Assembly (NCBI RefSeq): GCF_001652265.1
Contig: NZ_LWBS01000086.1
Coordinates: 61,515 to 125,514 of the forward strand
From: Rhizobium leguminosarum
GTDB taxonomy: Bacteria; Pseudomonadota; Alphaproteobacteria; Rhizobiales; Rhizobiaceae
Length of the DNA: 64,000 bases
Reading direction: 5' to 3'
In this document: piece by piece, positions 44,809 to 53,176 of the stretch
Numbering within the stretch: position 1 is the stretch's first letter
How the letters are laid out: every line of letters begins with the position of its first letter
Program-made: the position numbers and the translations under genes
The notes under the pieces: model-generated
What the model was told of the DNA's origin: nothing
What the model saw: the letters and a program-made list of their open reading frames with translations, nothing else
Database searches by the model: none

Positions 44809-45821
44809 CAATCCGTAAGATGCTTCTGGCATCGGCCGCTATTGCTTGCGCCGCGATGCCCGTTTCCGCCTTCGCCGAGACATCGGCGAAGAAAATCGCC
44901 CTTTCCAACAACTATGCCGGCAACTCATGGCGCCAGGCCATGCTGACGAGCTGGGGCAAGGTGACGGGCGAAGCCGTGAAGGCCGGCACCGTTGCCGCAG
45001 CCGACCCCTTCACCACCGCCGAGAACCAGGCGACGGAGCAAGCCGCGCAGATCCAGAACATGATCCTGCAGGGTTATGACGCCATTGTGCTGAACGCCGC
45101 CTCGCCGACGGCGCTGAACGGCGCGGTCAAGGAAGCCTGCGACGCCGGCATCACCGTCGTGTCCTTCGACGGTATCGTCACCGAACCCTGCGCCTGGCGT
45201 ATCGCCGTCAACTTCAAGGAAATGGGCCGCAGTGAGGTCGAGTACCTGTCGAAGAAACTTCCGGACGGCGGCAACCTGCTCGAGATCCGCGGCCTTGCCG
45301 GTGTCTTCGTCGATGACGAAATCTCAGCGGGCATCCATGAGGGTGTCAAGCAGTTCCCGCAGTTCAAGATTGTCGGCTCCGTTCACGGCGACTGGGCGCA
45401 GGACGTGGCGCAGAAGGCTGTTGCCGGCATCCTGCCGAGCCTGCCCGACATCGCCGGCGTGGTAACGCAGGGCGGTGACGGCTATGGCGCCGCACAGGCG
45501 ATTGCCGCAACCGACCGGAAGATGCCGATCATTATCATGGGCAACCGCGAGGACGAATTGAAGTGGTGGAAGGAGCAGAAGGACGCGAAGAGCTACGAGA
45601 CCATGTCCGTATCCATCGCGCCAGGCGTCTCCACACTCGCCTTCTGGGTGGCGCAGCAGATCCTCGACGGCAAACAAGTCAAGAAGGACCTCGTCGTGCC
45701 CTTCCTGCGCATCGACCAGGACAATCTCGAAACCAACCTCGCCAATACCCAGGCCGGCGGCGTCGCCAACGTGGAATACACGCAGGCAGACGCAATCAAG
45801 GTCATCGAGTCGGCGAAGTAA
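44805..45821 (+). CDS. Sugar ABC transporter substrate-binding protein (ribose type)
   Basis: A 338-residue periplasmic protein of the family-2/RbsB-like fold. The signal peptide ends near VSAFA-ETSA. The core has IALSNNYAGNSWRQAM, IVLNAASPTALNGAVKEACDAGI and VVSFDG. The gene begins the plus-strand operon 44805-50163 and is followed by a strong hairpin. Transcription is probably switched on by the divergent two-component system. The terminal gene (SMP-30 lactonase) suggests an aldose oxidised to a lactone. Confidence 0.9.
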   Translation: MTIRKMLLASAAIACAAMPVSAFAETSAKKIALSNNYAGNSWRQAMLTSWGKVTGEAVKAGTVAAADPFTTAENQATEQAAQIQNMILQGYDAIVLNAASPTALNGAVKEACDAGITVVSFDGIVTEPCAWRIAVNFKEMGRSEVEYLSKKLPDGGNLLEIRGLAGVFVDDEISAGIHEGVKQFPQFKIVGSVHGDWAQDVAQKAVAGILPSLPDIAGVVTQGGDGYGAAQAIAATDRKMPIIIMGNREDELKWWKEQKDAKSYETMSVSIAPGVSTLAFWVAQQILDGKQVKKDLVVPFLRIDQDNLETNLANTQAGGVANVEYTQADAIKVIESAK

Positions 45822-45834
45822 TTCTCCCGGCGAC

Positions 45835-45870
45835 TGCCGCGCGTCCGCAGAAGGTCGCGCGGCATTTTTT
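45835..45870 (+). terminator. Hairpin with U-tract between binding-protein and ATPase genes
   Basis: TGCCGCGCG (45835-45843) pairs perfectly with CGCGCGGCA (45856-45864) and is followed by six T. It probably acts as a partial terminator that keeps binding-protein mRNA in excess of the membrane-complex mRNA. Confidence 0.75.
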
Positions 45871-45879
45871 CAAGCAGGC

Positions 45880-47343
45880 ATGGCGGGCAGCATGGATGAC
45901 GTTTTGAAGGCGGTGATCGCCGTCGATGGCGCCAAGGTGAGTTTCGGCGCAGTCAGGGCGCTCGATGGCGTGACCCTTCGCGTCATGCCGGGCGAATGCG
46001 TCGGGCTTGTCGGGCACAATGGCGCCGGCAAGTCCACCATCGTCAGCGTGATCAATGGCGGTCTCACGCCGCACGAAGGAGGCGTGACGAGCGACGGCGA
46101 ACGGCTGGAGCGTTATGGCATCAACGCTGCGCGTGCCCGCGGCGTGCGCTGCGTCTTCCAGGAGCTTTCGCTCTGCCCCAACCTTTCGATCGTCGAGAAC
46201 ACGCGCATCATGCATCGCCATCTCGGCGGCTTCGGCTGGCGAAGGCGCGCCGCAAAAATCATCGAGACGAGCCTCGACGCGGTCTTTCCCGGCCACGGCA
46301 TCGACAGCAGCCGGGCCGTCGGAGATCTTTCGATCGCCGAGCGGCAGATGGTCGAGATATCAATGGCCTTTTCCGACTCTGGCATTGCGCCGAGGCTGGT
46401 GATCCTCGACGAACCAACCTCGTCGCTCGATGCAAGCCTTGCCCGCCAGATGCTCGACCATGTCCGCCGCTTCATTGCCGCGGGCGGGTCCGTCATCTTC
46501 ATCTCGCATATCCTGCACGAGATCCTCGAAACTTCCGACCGCATCGTCGTCATGAAGGACGGCCGCGTCGTCGCCGAGCGCCCGGCGCAGGGGTTCGACC
46601 ATCACGGCCTCGTCGAAGCCATGGGCACCGTTGCGAAGGAGGAGACCGGGCAGCGCTCAGTGCGCGAACTGTCCACCGCTCCGCTCATTCTGTCCCATCA
46701 GGCGAAAGGCCTTTCCTTTGTGGCCCGCAAGGGTGAGATCATCGGACTGGCGGGTCTGGCGGGCCACGGGCAGACCGAACTCCTGCTCGCCCTGCATGCC
46801 GCCCAGTCCAGCAACTGGCTGCCCGAGCGCGATCCGCTCGTCACCTTCGTCGCCGGCGACCGCCGCCTCAACGGCCTCTTCGAACTGTGGAGCATCCTGC
46901 GCAACTTCTCCATCGCCTCGCTCGGTGACCTGTCCCGGCGAGGCCTCATCGTCGCGGGCGAAGAAGAGACGAAGGGCGCCGACTGGAAGCGGCGGATCGA
47001 GATTCGCACGCCCGATATGGACAACCGCATCCTGTCGCTTTCGGGCGGCAACCAGCAGAAGGTGCTCTTTGCCCGCGCGCTTGCGACGCGCGCACCTGTT
47101 GTCCTGATGGACGATCCGATGCGCGGTGTCGACGTCGGCACCAAGCAGGAGGTCTACGCGATCATCCGCGAGGAGGCGGCGCGTGGCCGCACCTTTATCT
47201 GGTACTCGACCGAAATGGACGAGGTCCGCCTCTGCGACCGCGTCTACGTCTTCCGCGAAGGCCGCATCACCACCGAACTCGCCGGTGATGCGGTCAACGA
47301 GACGAGTATCATCGCCGCCTCCTTCGAGGGGGCCGCCGCATGA
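45880..47343 (+). CDS. Sugar ABC transporter ATP-binding protein (RbsA type, two NBDs)
   Basis: A 487-residue protein with two nucleotide-binding halves. The first has Walker A GHNGAGKS, LSIAERQMVEISMAF in place of the usual LSGG, and VILDEPTSSLD. The second has a degenerate Walker A (LAGLAGHGQTELL), a good signature LSGGNQQKVLFARAL and VLMDDPMRGVDVG. This asymmetry is normal for RbsA-like ATPases. The ATPase powers the two RbsC-type permeases that follow, the first of which overlaps it by 4 bp. Confidence 0.9.
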   Translation: MAGSMDDVLKAVIAVDGAKVSFGAVRALDGVTLRVMPGECVGLVGHNGAGKSTIVSVINGGLTPHEGGVTSDGERLERYGINAARARGVRCVFQELSLCPNLSIVENTRIMHRHLGGFGWRRRAAKIIETSLDAVFPGHGIDSSRAVGDLSIAERQMVEISMAFSDSGIAPRLVILDEPTSSLDASLARQMLDHVRRFIAAGGSVIFISHILHEILETSDRIVVMKDGRVVAERPAQGFDHHGLVEAMGTVAKEETGQRSVRELSTAPLILSHQAKGLSFVARKGEIIGLAGLAGHGQTELLLALHAAQSSNWLPERDPLVTFVAGDRRLNGLFELWSILRNFSIASLGDLSRRGLIVAGEEETKGADWKRRIEIRTPDMDNRILSLSGGNQQKVLFARALATRAPVVLMDDPMRGVDVGTKQEVYAIIREEAARGRTFIWYSTEMDEVRLCDRVYVFREGRITTELAGDAVNETSIIAASFEGAAA

Positions 47344-48287
47344 CGTTCCGGCTGTCGTCCGAAGCCCTGCGTCTTGCCATTCCCGCCTTGTCGCTGACGC
47401 TGCTGCTCGCCGCCGTCTTCTGGCTGCAGCCGCGCGCCATGAGCTATGTCGGGCTCAACCTGCTGTTCAACCTGGCTGTGCCGATCGCGCTTGCGACGAT
47501 CGCCCAGATGATCGTGATGGCGGTGAACGATCTCGATCTCTCGATGGGCGCCTTCGTCAGCTTCGTCGCCTGCGTCACCGCGACCTTTCTGCGGGATGCC
47601 CCGGTGATCGGCGTGGTGATCCTTGCCGGCGCGATCGCAACCTATGCAGCGCTCGGCATCGTCATCTATCTGCGCAACCTGCCGTCCATCGTCGTGACCC
47701 TCGGCATGAGCTTCGTCTGGGGCGGCCTTGCCGTACTGCTGCTGCCGGCACCGGGTGGGCAGGCGCCGGACTGGGTGCGCTGGCTGATGACCGTCAAGCC
47801 GCCGCTGGCGCCGATGGCGATCGTCGCCAGCATCGTCATCGCTGCCGTCGCTCATCTTCTCGTCATGCGGTCGTCGCTCGGCGTGCTGATGCGCGGCATT
47901 GGCGGCAACCAGCGTTCGGTCGAGCGCGCCGGCTGGTCGATTGTCGGGGCGCGCGCTGCCGCCTACGGTCTTGCCGGCCTCTTTGCCGTGCTCGCCGGCA
48001 TCGCCCTCGTCGGCCTGACCACCTCGGCCGATGCCAATATCGCGCTGCGTTACACGCTGCTGTCGATCGCCGGCGTCATCCTCGGCGGCGGTGAGTTCAT
48101 CGGCGGCCGCGTCTCCCCGATCGGCGCCGTCATCGGCGCGCTGACGCTGACGCTCGCCGGCTCGTTCCTGTCCTTCCTGCGCATCTCGCCGGACTGGCAG
48201 ATCGGGGCTCAGGGCGCGATCCTGATCATCGTGCTGGCACTACGGCTGATGCTGAACCGCCTGGAGAAGCGGGAGAAACGCCGATGA
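47340..48287 (+). CDS. Sugar ABC transporter permease (RbsC type)
   Basis: A 315-residue membrane protein of the BPD_transp_2/RbsC family with eight to ten hydrophobic segments. It has AMSYVGLNLLFNLAVPIALATIAQMIVMAVNDLDLSMGAF and a GGGEFIGGRVSPIGAVIGALTLTLAGSFLSFL block near the end. It is coupled on both sides by ATGA overlaps. Two distinct permease genes imply a heterodimeric channel, as in several rhizobial sugar importers. Confidence 0.9.
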   Translation: MTFRLSSEALRLAIPALSLTLLLAAVFWLQPRAMSYVGLNLLFNLAVPIALATIAQMIVMAVNDLDLSMGAFVSFVACVTATFLRDAPVIGVVILAGAIATYAALGIVIYLRNLPSIVVTLGMSFVWGGLAVLLLPAPGGQAPDWVRWLMTVKPPLAPMAIVASIVIAAVAHLLVMRSSLGVLMRGIGGNQRSVERAGWSIVGARAAAYGLAGLFAVLAGIALVGLTTSADANIALRYTLLSIAGVILGGGEFIGGRVSPIGAVIGALTLTLAGSFLSFLRISPDWQIGAQGAILIIVLALRLMLNRLEKREKRR

Positions 48288-49234
48288 CCCCGCTCCTGCG
48301 CCTCTTCCGCAAACCCTGGATCTGGTCGTGGCTTGCCGCCTTTGTCGTCTGGTTCCTGACGATCATGGTGACGCTCGGCGCCAGCACGCTTGGCCTGTCG
48401 CAGGCAGCACTCACGTTTGCGGCCTTCTCGGTCATCGTCGGCATCGGCCAGATGTTCGTCATCACGCTCGGTCCCGGCAACATCGATCTCTCGGTTCCCG
48501 CCACTATGACGCTTGCCGGCACGGTGGCGCTGAAGCTGATGAATGTCGAAAACGGCATGATCCTGCCCGGTCTTCTTGTCGCCATCGTCATCGGCCTTGT
48601 CGTCGGCCTCGGCAATTATGCACTCATCAAGGCGCTGCGCATTCCGCCGATCATCGCCACGCTGTCCATGAGCTTCATCGTCCAGTCCGCCGCCATCTGG
48701 ACAAACCGCGGATTGCGCATCAAGCCTCCGAGCATGCTGGCGGAATTTACCACGTCAAACACGCTCGGCGTGCCGAACGTGGCGATCGTCGCATTCCTCA
48801 TCTCGCTGCTTGCCTGGTTCCTGCTCGAGAAGACGATCTACGGACGCTGGATCTCGGCGATCGGCCAGAGCATGCCGGCAGCGCGCATGGGCGGCATACC
48901 GGTCGACGGCACGCGTTTCGTCACTTATCTCTTCTGCGCCGTGCTCGCTTCGGTCGCAGGCTATCTGCTCGCCTGTTTCTCCGGCGGCGCAGCGCTCAAC
49001 ATGGGCTCGGAATATCTGCTGATGTCGATCGCTGTCGTCGTGATCGGCGGTACGGCAGTCGCCGGCGGCGATTCCAACGTGCCGGGGATCTGGGGCGCAT
49101 CGCTCTTCATGTTCCTGGTCGTCTCCATGCTCAATACTTATGGGTTCGGCGCGGGCATTCGCCTGATCATGACCGGCCTCATCATCATCAGCGTCATCAT
49201 GCTCGCCGGCGGTCGCCGGGCTGGCATGCGATAA
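48284..49234 (+). CDS. Sugar ABC transporter permease (RbsC type)
   Basis: A 316-residue permease, second of the pair. It has VIVGIGQMFVITLGPGNIDLSVPATMTLAGTVAL, a GNYALIKALRIPPIIATLSMSFI segment and the late block IGGTAVAGGDSNVPGIWGASLFMFLVVSMLN. The ATG overlaps the previous stop by 4 bp. The other frame across this gene is open for long stretches only because of high GC and is not a gene. Confidence 0.9.
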   Translation: MTPLLRLFRKPWIWSWLAAFVVWFLTIMVTLGASTLGLSQAALTFAAFSVIVGIGQMFVITLGPGNIDLSVPATMTLAGTVALKLMNVENGMILPGLLVAIVIGLVVGLGNYALIKALRIPPIIATLSMSFIVQSAAIWTNRGLRIKPPSMLAEFTTSNTLGVPNVAIVAFLISLLAWFLLEKTIYGRWISAIGQSMPAARMGGIPVDGTRFVTYLFCAVLASVAGYLLACFSGGAALNMGSEYLLMSIAVVVIGGTAVAGGDSNVPGIWGASLFMFLVVSMLNTYGFGAGIRLIMTGLIIISVIMLAGGRRAGMR

Positions 49235-49248
49235 ACGGGAAGACCGCC

Positions 49249-50163
49249 ATGGCCGAGGCCAGCATTTACGAAATCCACGACCCGCGCTTCCGGCAGATGA
49301 TCGTGACCAGCGCCGGTCTCGACGAACTCTATTCCGGCTGCCGCTGGGCGGAGGGCCCCGTCTGGTTCAACGACGCCAACCAGCTGCTGTGGAGCGACAT
49401 ACCCAACCAGCGCATGCTGCGATGGACGCCGGAGAACGGCGTCTCCGTCTATCGGCAACCCTCCAACTTCACCAACGGCCATACGCGCGACCGGCAGGGA
49501 CGGCTGATCTCCTGCGAGCATGGGACGCGCCGCGTCACGCGCACCGAGGTCGACGGCTCGATCACCGTGCTCGCCGATCGTTTCGAGGGCGCCAGGCTCA
49601 ATTCGCCAAACGACGTGGTGGTGAAATCAGACGGCTCGATCTGGTTCACCGACCCGACCTACGGCATCATGTCGGACTATGAAGGCTTTCGCGCCGAGCC
49701 GGAGCAGCCGACCCGCAACGTCTACCGGCTCGATGCGACGACCGGCGAAATTGCGGCTGTCGTCACGGATTTCATCCAGCCGAACGGCCTCGCCTTCTCG
49801 CCCGACGAGACCATCCTCTATGTGGCGGATTCGGCAGCCAGCCATGACGAAAGCCTGCCACGTCACATCCGCGCTTTCGACGTGATCGACGGCATCAGGC
49901 TTACGAACGGCCGCGTCTTCTGCCTCATCGACAAAGGCATCCCGGACGGCATTCGCACAGACGTGAACGGGAACCTCTGGTCAAGTGCGGCCGATGGCGT
50001 GCATTGCTTCGACCCCACAGGCAAACTGATCGGCAAGATCCGAGTCCCCCAGACCGTCGCCAACCTCACCTTCGGCGGGCCCCAACGCAACCGGCTGTTT
50101 ATCGCGGCGACGCGGTCGGTTTATTCGGTCTATGTTGCGGTGAGCGGGGCGCAGGTGCCGTGA
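49249..50163 (+). CDS. SMP-30/gluconolactonase-family lactonase
   Basis: A 304-residue six-bladed beta-propeller. The metal-binding residues of SMP-30 lactonases are present: Glu in CRWAEGPVWF, Asn in LNSPNDVVV, Asn in FIQPNGLAFSPDE and Asp in TILYVADSAAS. It hydrolyses sugar lactones to aldonic acids. The ATG at 49249 (GGGAAGA upstream) is the natural start; the frame extends far upstream through the permease gene but reads as a low-complexity shadow. As the final gene of the ribose-type ABC operon it probably acts on the lactone of the imported sugar. Confidence 0.9.
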   Translation: MAEASIYEIHDPRFRQMIVTSAGLDELYSGCRWAEGPVWFNDANQLLWSDIPNQRMLRWTPENGVSVYRQPSNFTNGHTRDRQGRLISCEHGTRRVTRTEVDGSITVLADRFEGARLNSPNDVVVKSDGSIWFTDPTYGIMSDYEGFRAEPEQPTRNVYRLDATTGEIAAVVTDFIQPNGLAFSPDETILYVADSAASHDESLPRHIRAFDVIDGIRLTNGRVFCLIDKGIPDGIRTDVNGNLWSSAADGVHCFDPTGKLIGKIRVPQTVANLTFGGPQRNRLFIAATRSVYSVYVAVSGAQVP

Positions 50164-50216
50164 GGTTGGGATGGTCGGGTTGAGGGGAGATCGAACTATC
50201 GACCCTGCAATCCATA

Positions 50217-51383
50217 TCACGTGGTGTTAGCCGATGTCGCCAGCGACATCCCGTGCATGATTGGTGATGCGATCGTCGAAACGAGGGCGACGAGATCGGC
50301 CTGACGTGCGGTGGAGGTCTTTGCATAGACCCGGCCAAGATGGGTCTTCAGCGTATTCTCGCTGATTGCCAGAGTTGCAGCACATTGCGCAGCACTCAAT
50401 CCTTTGCCGATCTGCAGGACGACCCGCGCCTCGGCCGGGGTCAGATCGTAAAGCGTGATCAACACGTCTTCTGGCGGAGGAGAAGCCGAAATGGTGGTTG
50501 ATATGAACACGGCAGCGCATGCAGGCCTAAAGGCTGCTCGAGCCGTCCCTTCGCTCAACGGTAGGATATAGGCGACCGCCGGAGACTGGCCCGGAGTGGA
50601 AATCGGAAGGCCGATACCGCGCGACCCCAACAGGGCGTCCGCATGGGCTGCGGCCCCGATTGCTTCCAGCAAAGCACGTGAAACCATGGGTGTCTGGGCC
50701 TGAAGAACGCCGTTTCGCGAGCGCAGAAGTATACGCTCGTCAAGCAATTTTGCCGCATGGGCGTTGGCGTGAAGAACCGCCCCATCTGCTCCAGTGAGAA
50801 TGATGGGAACTGCAAGGCTGTCGAGGACACCGCGATATATGCCGGTGGTGACGCGCGTCTGATCCAAAAGGTCGCCAATCAGGGAAGCTCGCCGCAGGTG
50901 GGGTGAAAGCAAAGCCAGAAAGCGCTGTTCTTCGGCGCTGATGGGCGGCCGGTTCGCCCACGTCGTCGTACTGAATAGTCCGATCCGGTCGGCAGTATGG
51001 ACGAACTTTGTCGTACACGCCTCGCGGAGGCCTTGAGGTTTTGCCCATTCTTGGAAGAAAGCGGATTGCTCCAGTTCCCCTTCGCTGACGAGAGACAATG
51101 TCCGCTGCGGCAGATCAATATCGCCAATGACCGCGGCCCTCAGGCCCGGTATCGCGTCGAGTTCATAGTCCTGCAGTGCTCTCAACTGCTCGGCATCCCA
51201 GGGAGACTGAGCCGCAAATCTACCTCGACTATCCGTGACGCTGGTGAGTGCAATCGTCGTATAGGCCGCGTCGATGGTGCTGGTAATGCGGGTCATGACA
51301 CCCGTCCAGCCTTCCGGGCTCAAAGCGCAATCATAGATATCGCCGATTATCGACGACAGTATTTCGTCACCCAGTCTACTCAT
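50217..51383 (-). CDS. LuxR-type transcriptional regulator
   Basis: A 388-residue protein. The C-terminal LuxR helix-turn-helix is complete: YDLTPAEARVVLQIGKGLSAAQCAATLAISENTLKTHLGRVYAKT. The N-terminal 300 residues look like a PAS/GAF-type sensor (VLDSLAVPIILTGADGAVLHANAHAAKLLD is PAS-like). It is not an autoinducer-binding LuxR. The ATG at 51383 has AGGGGA upstream. It diverges, over 296 bp, from the ADYC-domain gene, so it is the natural candidate regulator of that locus. Confidence 0.85.
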   Translation of the reverse strand: MSRLGDEILSSIIGDIYDCALSPEGWTGVMTRITSTIDAAYTTIALTSVTDSRGRFAAQSPWDAEQLRALQDYELDAIPGLRAAVIGDIDLPQRTLSLVSEGELEQSAFFQEWAKPQGLREACTTKFVHTADRIGLFSTTTWANRPPISAEEQRFLALLSPHLRRASLIGDLLDQTRVTTGIYRGVLDSLAVPIILTGADGAVLHANAHAAKLLDERILLRSRNGVLQAQTPMVSRALLEAIGAAAHADALLGSRGIGLPISTPGQSPAVAYILPLSEGTARAAFRPACAAVFISTTISASPPPEDVLITLYDLTPAEARVVLQIGKGLSAAQCAATLAISENTLKTHLGRVYAKTSTARQADLVALVSTIASPIMHGMSLATSANTT

Positions 51384-51679
51384 GCGGTCCCCTGCGCAAT
51401 CGCTTCGTCTCACCTCTGCCAGCCAGACACTGGCAGGAATACTGGGAGATATGCAATCGAAAGCTTTCGTGGCGCAAGCTCCGCCGGGAGACAAGCTAAG
51501 ACATCATACTTGCGGGTGACGACGGCGCCGGGAGTGTCCTTTAGACATCGTTGCTCAAGGCGCGACGCGCTCTTTCATAGAACTTCGATTTCGAGACCTT
51601 CCATGGATATCCGACGCCACTATCAATCGCGCCAACGCGCAAGAACCGTTGCGGTATTTATTGTGATCGTGTGGCCATA

Positions 51680-52528
51680 ATGATCGCAACATTTATCCAA
51701 CTGGCTGTCGGTGCCTTGCTCTTTTGCGCGGCCTTCGCGAGCTCTTCGCTTCCAGCTGCGGCCGCAGCGTCGCCGCCGGAGCGGATCGAGAAAACCGAAG
51801 TGGTCGGAACTGCGTTCCGACTTACCTTCTCGAGCGGCAAAGTTCTTCAGGGCAAGGAACTCGTTGGCGCAACCCTGTCGCTACGCTTGTCCGGCGATGC
51901 TGTTGCCCACCATGTCCGCATTGATGACATCGTGACCGACAGCCGTGATCCCGACGGCGAGGTGTTCCTGCACAAGGTCACCGTTGTCGATGGCCCAACA
52001 CCGGTCGAACTTTGCGATCCTGATCCTGATGGAAATCGCTGGATGTTTCCGCTCAAGGGGCAATGGAATTCGGAGGGAAAGATGATTTCGCAGTCCGGTT
52101 TTACCCTTACATGTTCAGCCGGAGCACAGGGGAAGTGCGTCCGCTTCGGTTACAAGCCCTGGAAAACCCTGTCCGACGGGACGGATCTGGCGGAGTACCA
52201 CCGCGCCTGCGTCAATATGGTCCGTGCCGACTATTGCGGCGATCGCGCCACGACCCGAACGGGCATGAAGATCGACATTTACGACGATCGCGGCATCCAA
52301 CGCGAGGCCCAGAGTTCCGGGAGAGATGAGCTGAGTTTCGAAGCGGGATGGAGTACCACGGGTGCTGTCTGCGTGGCTCATACCCGGGTCCCGGACAGGA
52401 TGACGCTCGACGGTCTGCAGCACTCCTGTCCCCGCCTCGCCGACCGCCTCGGCTCGGTGCTTTGCACGGCACAGAACGCCAAAACCGGACTGTTCGGCAA
52501 GGCGTTGATTTTCAACCGCTCCCACTAG
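51680..52528 (+). CDS. Secreted ADYC-domain protein
   Basis: A 282-residue exported protein. The signal peptide is MIATFIQLAVGALLFCAAFASSSLPAAAAA. The mature part holds the family-defining ADYC at 183-186 (CVNMVRADYCGD) and eight Cys (112, 145, 153, 177, 186, 231, 250, 262), consistent with up to four disulfides in the periplasm or outside. Blocks include LSLRLSGDAVAHHVRIDDI (beta-rich start), TLTCSAGAQGKCVRFGYKPW and LQHSCPRLADRL. ADYC domains have no known function. I start at ATG 51680; a GTG at 51671 would add three residues. It precedes the repeat-protein gene by 97 bp on the same strand. Confidence 0.75.
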   Translation: MIATFIQLAVGALLFCAAFASSSLPAAAAASPPERIEKTEVVGTAFRLTFSSGKVLQGKELVGATLSLRLSGDAVAHHVRIDDIVTDSRDPDGEVFLHKVTVVDGPTPVELCDPDPDGNRWMFPLKGQWNSEGKMISQSGFTLTCSAGAQGKCVRFGYKPWKTLSDGTDLAEYHRACVNMVRADYCGDRATTRTGMKIDIYDDRGIQREAQSSGRDELSFEAGWSTTGAVCVAHTRVPDRMTLDGLQHSCPRLADRLGSVLCTAQNAKTGLFGKALIFNRSH

Positions 52529-52625
52529 CGGCAACACCGTTTCCTGTCTTCAAATCCTTGAAGCGCAGGAATTTCAAAACCGCTGGATTGTCCTCGGTTC
52601 TCTTCAACAAAAAAAGGAAATGATC

Positions 52626-52928
52626 ATGAAAATCCGCCAACTCGTCGTCGCCGCACTTCTCACCGCGTCAGCGGTTCCGGCATCTGCGGAAACAGTCAGC
52701 AATGCCATCACTGCAAACGCGATAACGGCCAATGCCATTACCGCGAATGCCATCACGGCGAACGCGATAACGGCCAACGCCATCACCTCGAACGCCATTA
52801 CGGCCAATGCTCTCAACACGAACGCTCTTTCAGCCGCGACTGCCGCACCCGTCGGAGAGACCGGCGCCGGTAGTGTCGATGACGTCATTGGCGTGGAACT
52901 GCCGAGCGGCAAGATCATTACGAAATGA
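52626..52928 (+). CDS. Secreted NAITA pentapeptide-repeat protein (100 aa)
   Basis: Signal peptide MKIRQLVVAALLTASAVPASA (21 residues), then nine five-residue units at 26-70: NAITA five times, NAITS, NAITA, NALNT, NALSA. A short tail follows with GAGSVDDVIGVELPSGKIITK. The repeats use varied synonymous codons, so the protein repeat appears conserved and is not simply fresh DNA slippage. The regular Asn-Ala-Ile-Thr pattern could form a beta-solenoid or amyloid-like stack. The ATG at 52626 is chosen because AAGGA lies 7 nt before it. It sits right after the ADYC gene and ends in a hairpin. No known family is recognised. Confidence 0.75.
   Translation: MKIRQLVVAALLTASAVPASAETVSNAITANAITANAITANAITANAITANAITSNAITANALNTNALSAATAAPVGETGAGSVDDVIGVELPSGKIITK
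52701..52835 (+). repeat. Nine 15-bp tandem repeats encoding NAITA units
   Basis: Units are 15 bp, in frame, with variable third bases. Units 2 and 5 (starting at 52716 and 52761) are identical at DNA level (AACGCGATAACGGCC), while others differ at up to five positions. Confidence 0.9.
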
Positions 52929-52936
52929 GCCAGGGA

Positions 52937-52957
52937 GGGGCGAACGCTGTTCGCCCC
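52937..52957 (+). terminator. Stem-loop after the repeat-protein gene
   Basis: GGGGCGAAC (52937-52945) pairs perfectly with GTTCGCCCC (52949-52957) over a 3-nt loop, 8 bp after the stop codon. There is no U-tract, so termination may be Rho-assisted. Confidence 0.55.
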
Positions 52958-53176
52958 CGCTCTCGAGGCGAAGGCGATGTTTTGACTTGGTTGGATTGCA
53001 TTATATTTGTTAAATAAGTAAAGATGCGTTATTATGCAAAATAATACTTTTTCATCTGCGGATTTACCTGCGCATTTAGGAAGTGATGCGCGTTTTTCAT
53101 TGTGGCGCGATATATATACTGCCGATATCGCTTCTGTTGAAATGGGGATCTCTGACAAGAAACCATTCTATGCAAA

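Noticed and set aside
48328..49248. N-terminal extension of the SMP-30 lactonase through the permease gene
   Set aside because: It reads as His/Arg-rich low complexity while the other frame encodes a good RbsC permease, and the ATG at 49249 has a ribosome site.
52701..52835. Repeats considered as a CRISPR array
   Set aside because: Units are contiguous 15-mers in frame with no spacers, inside a signal-peptide ORF.
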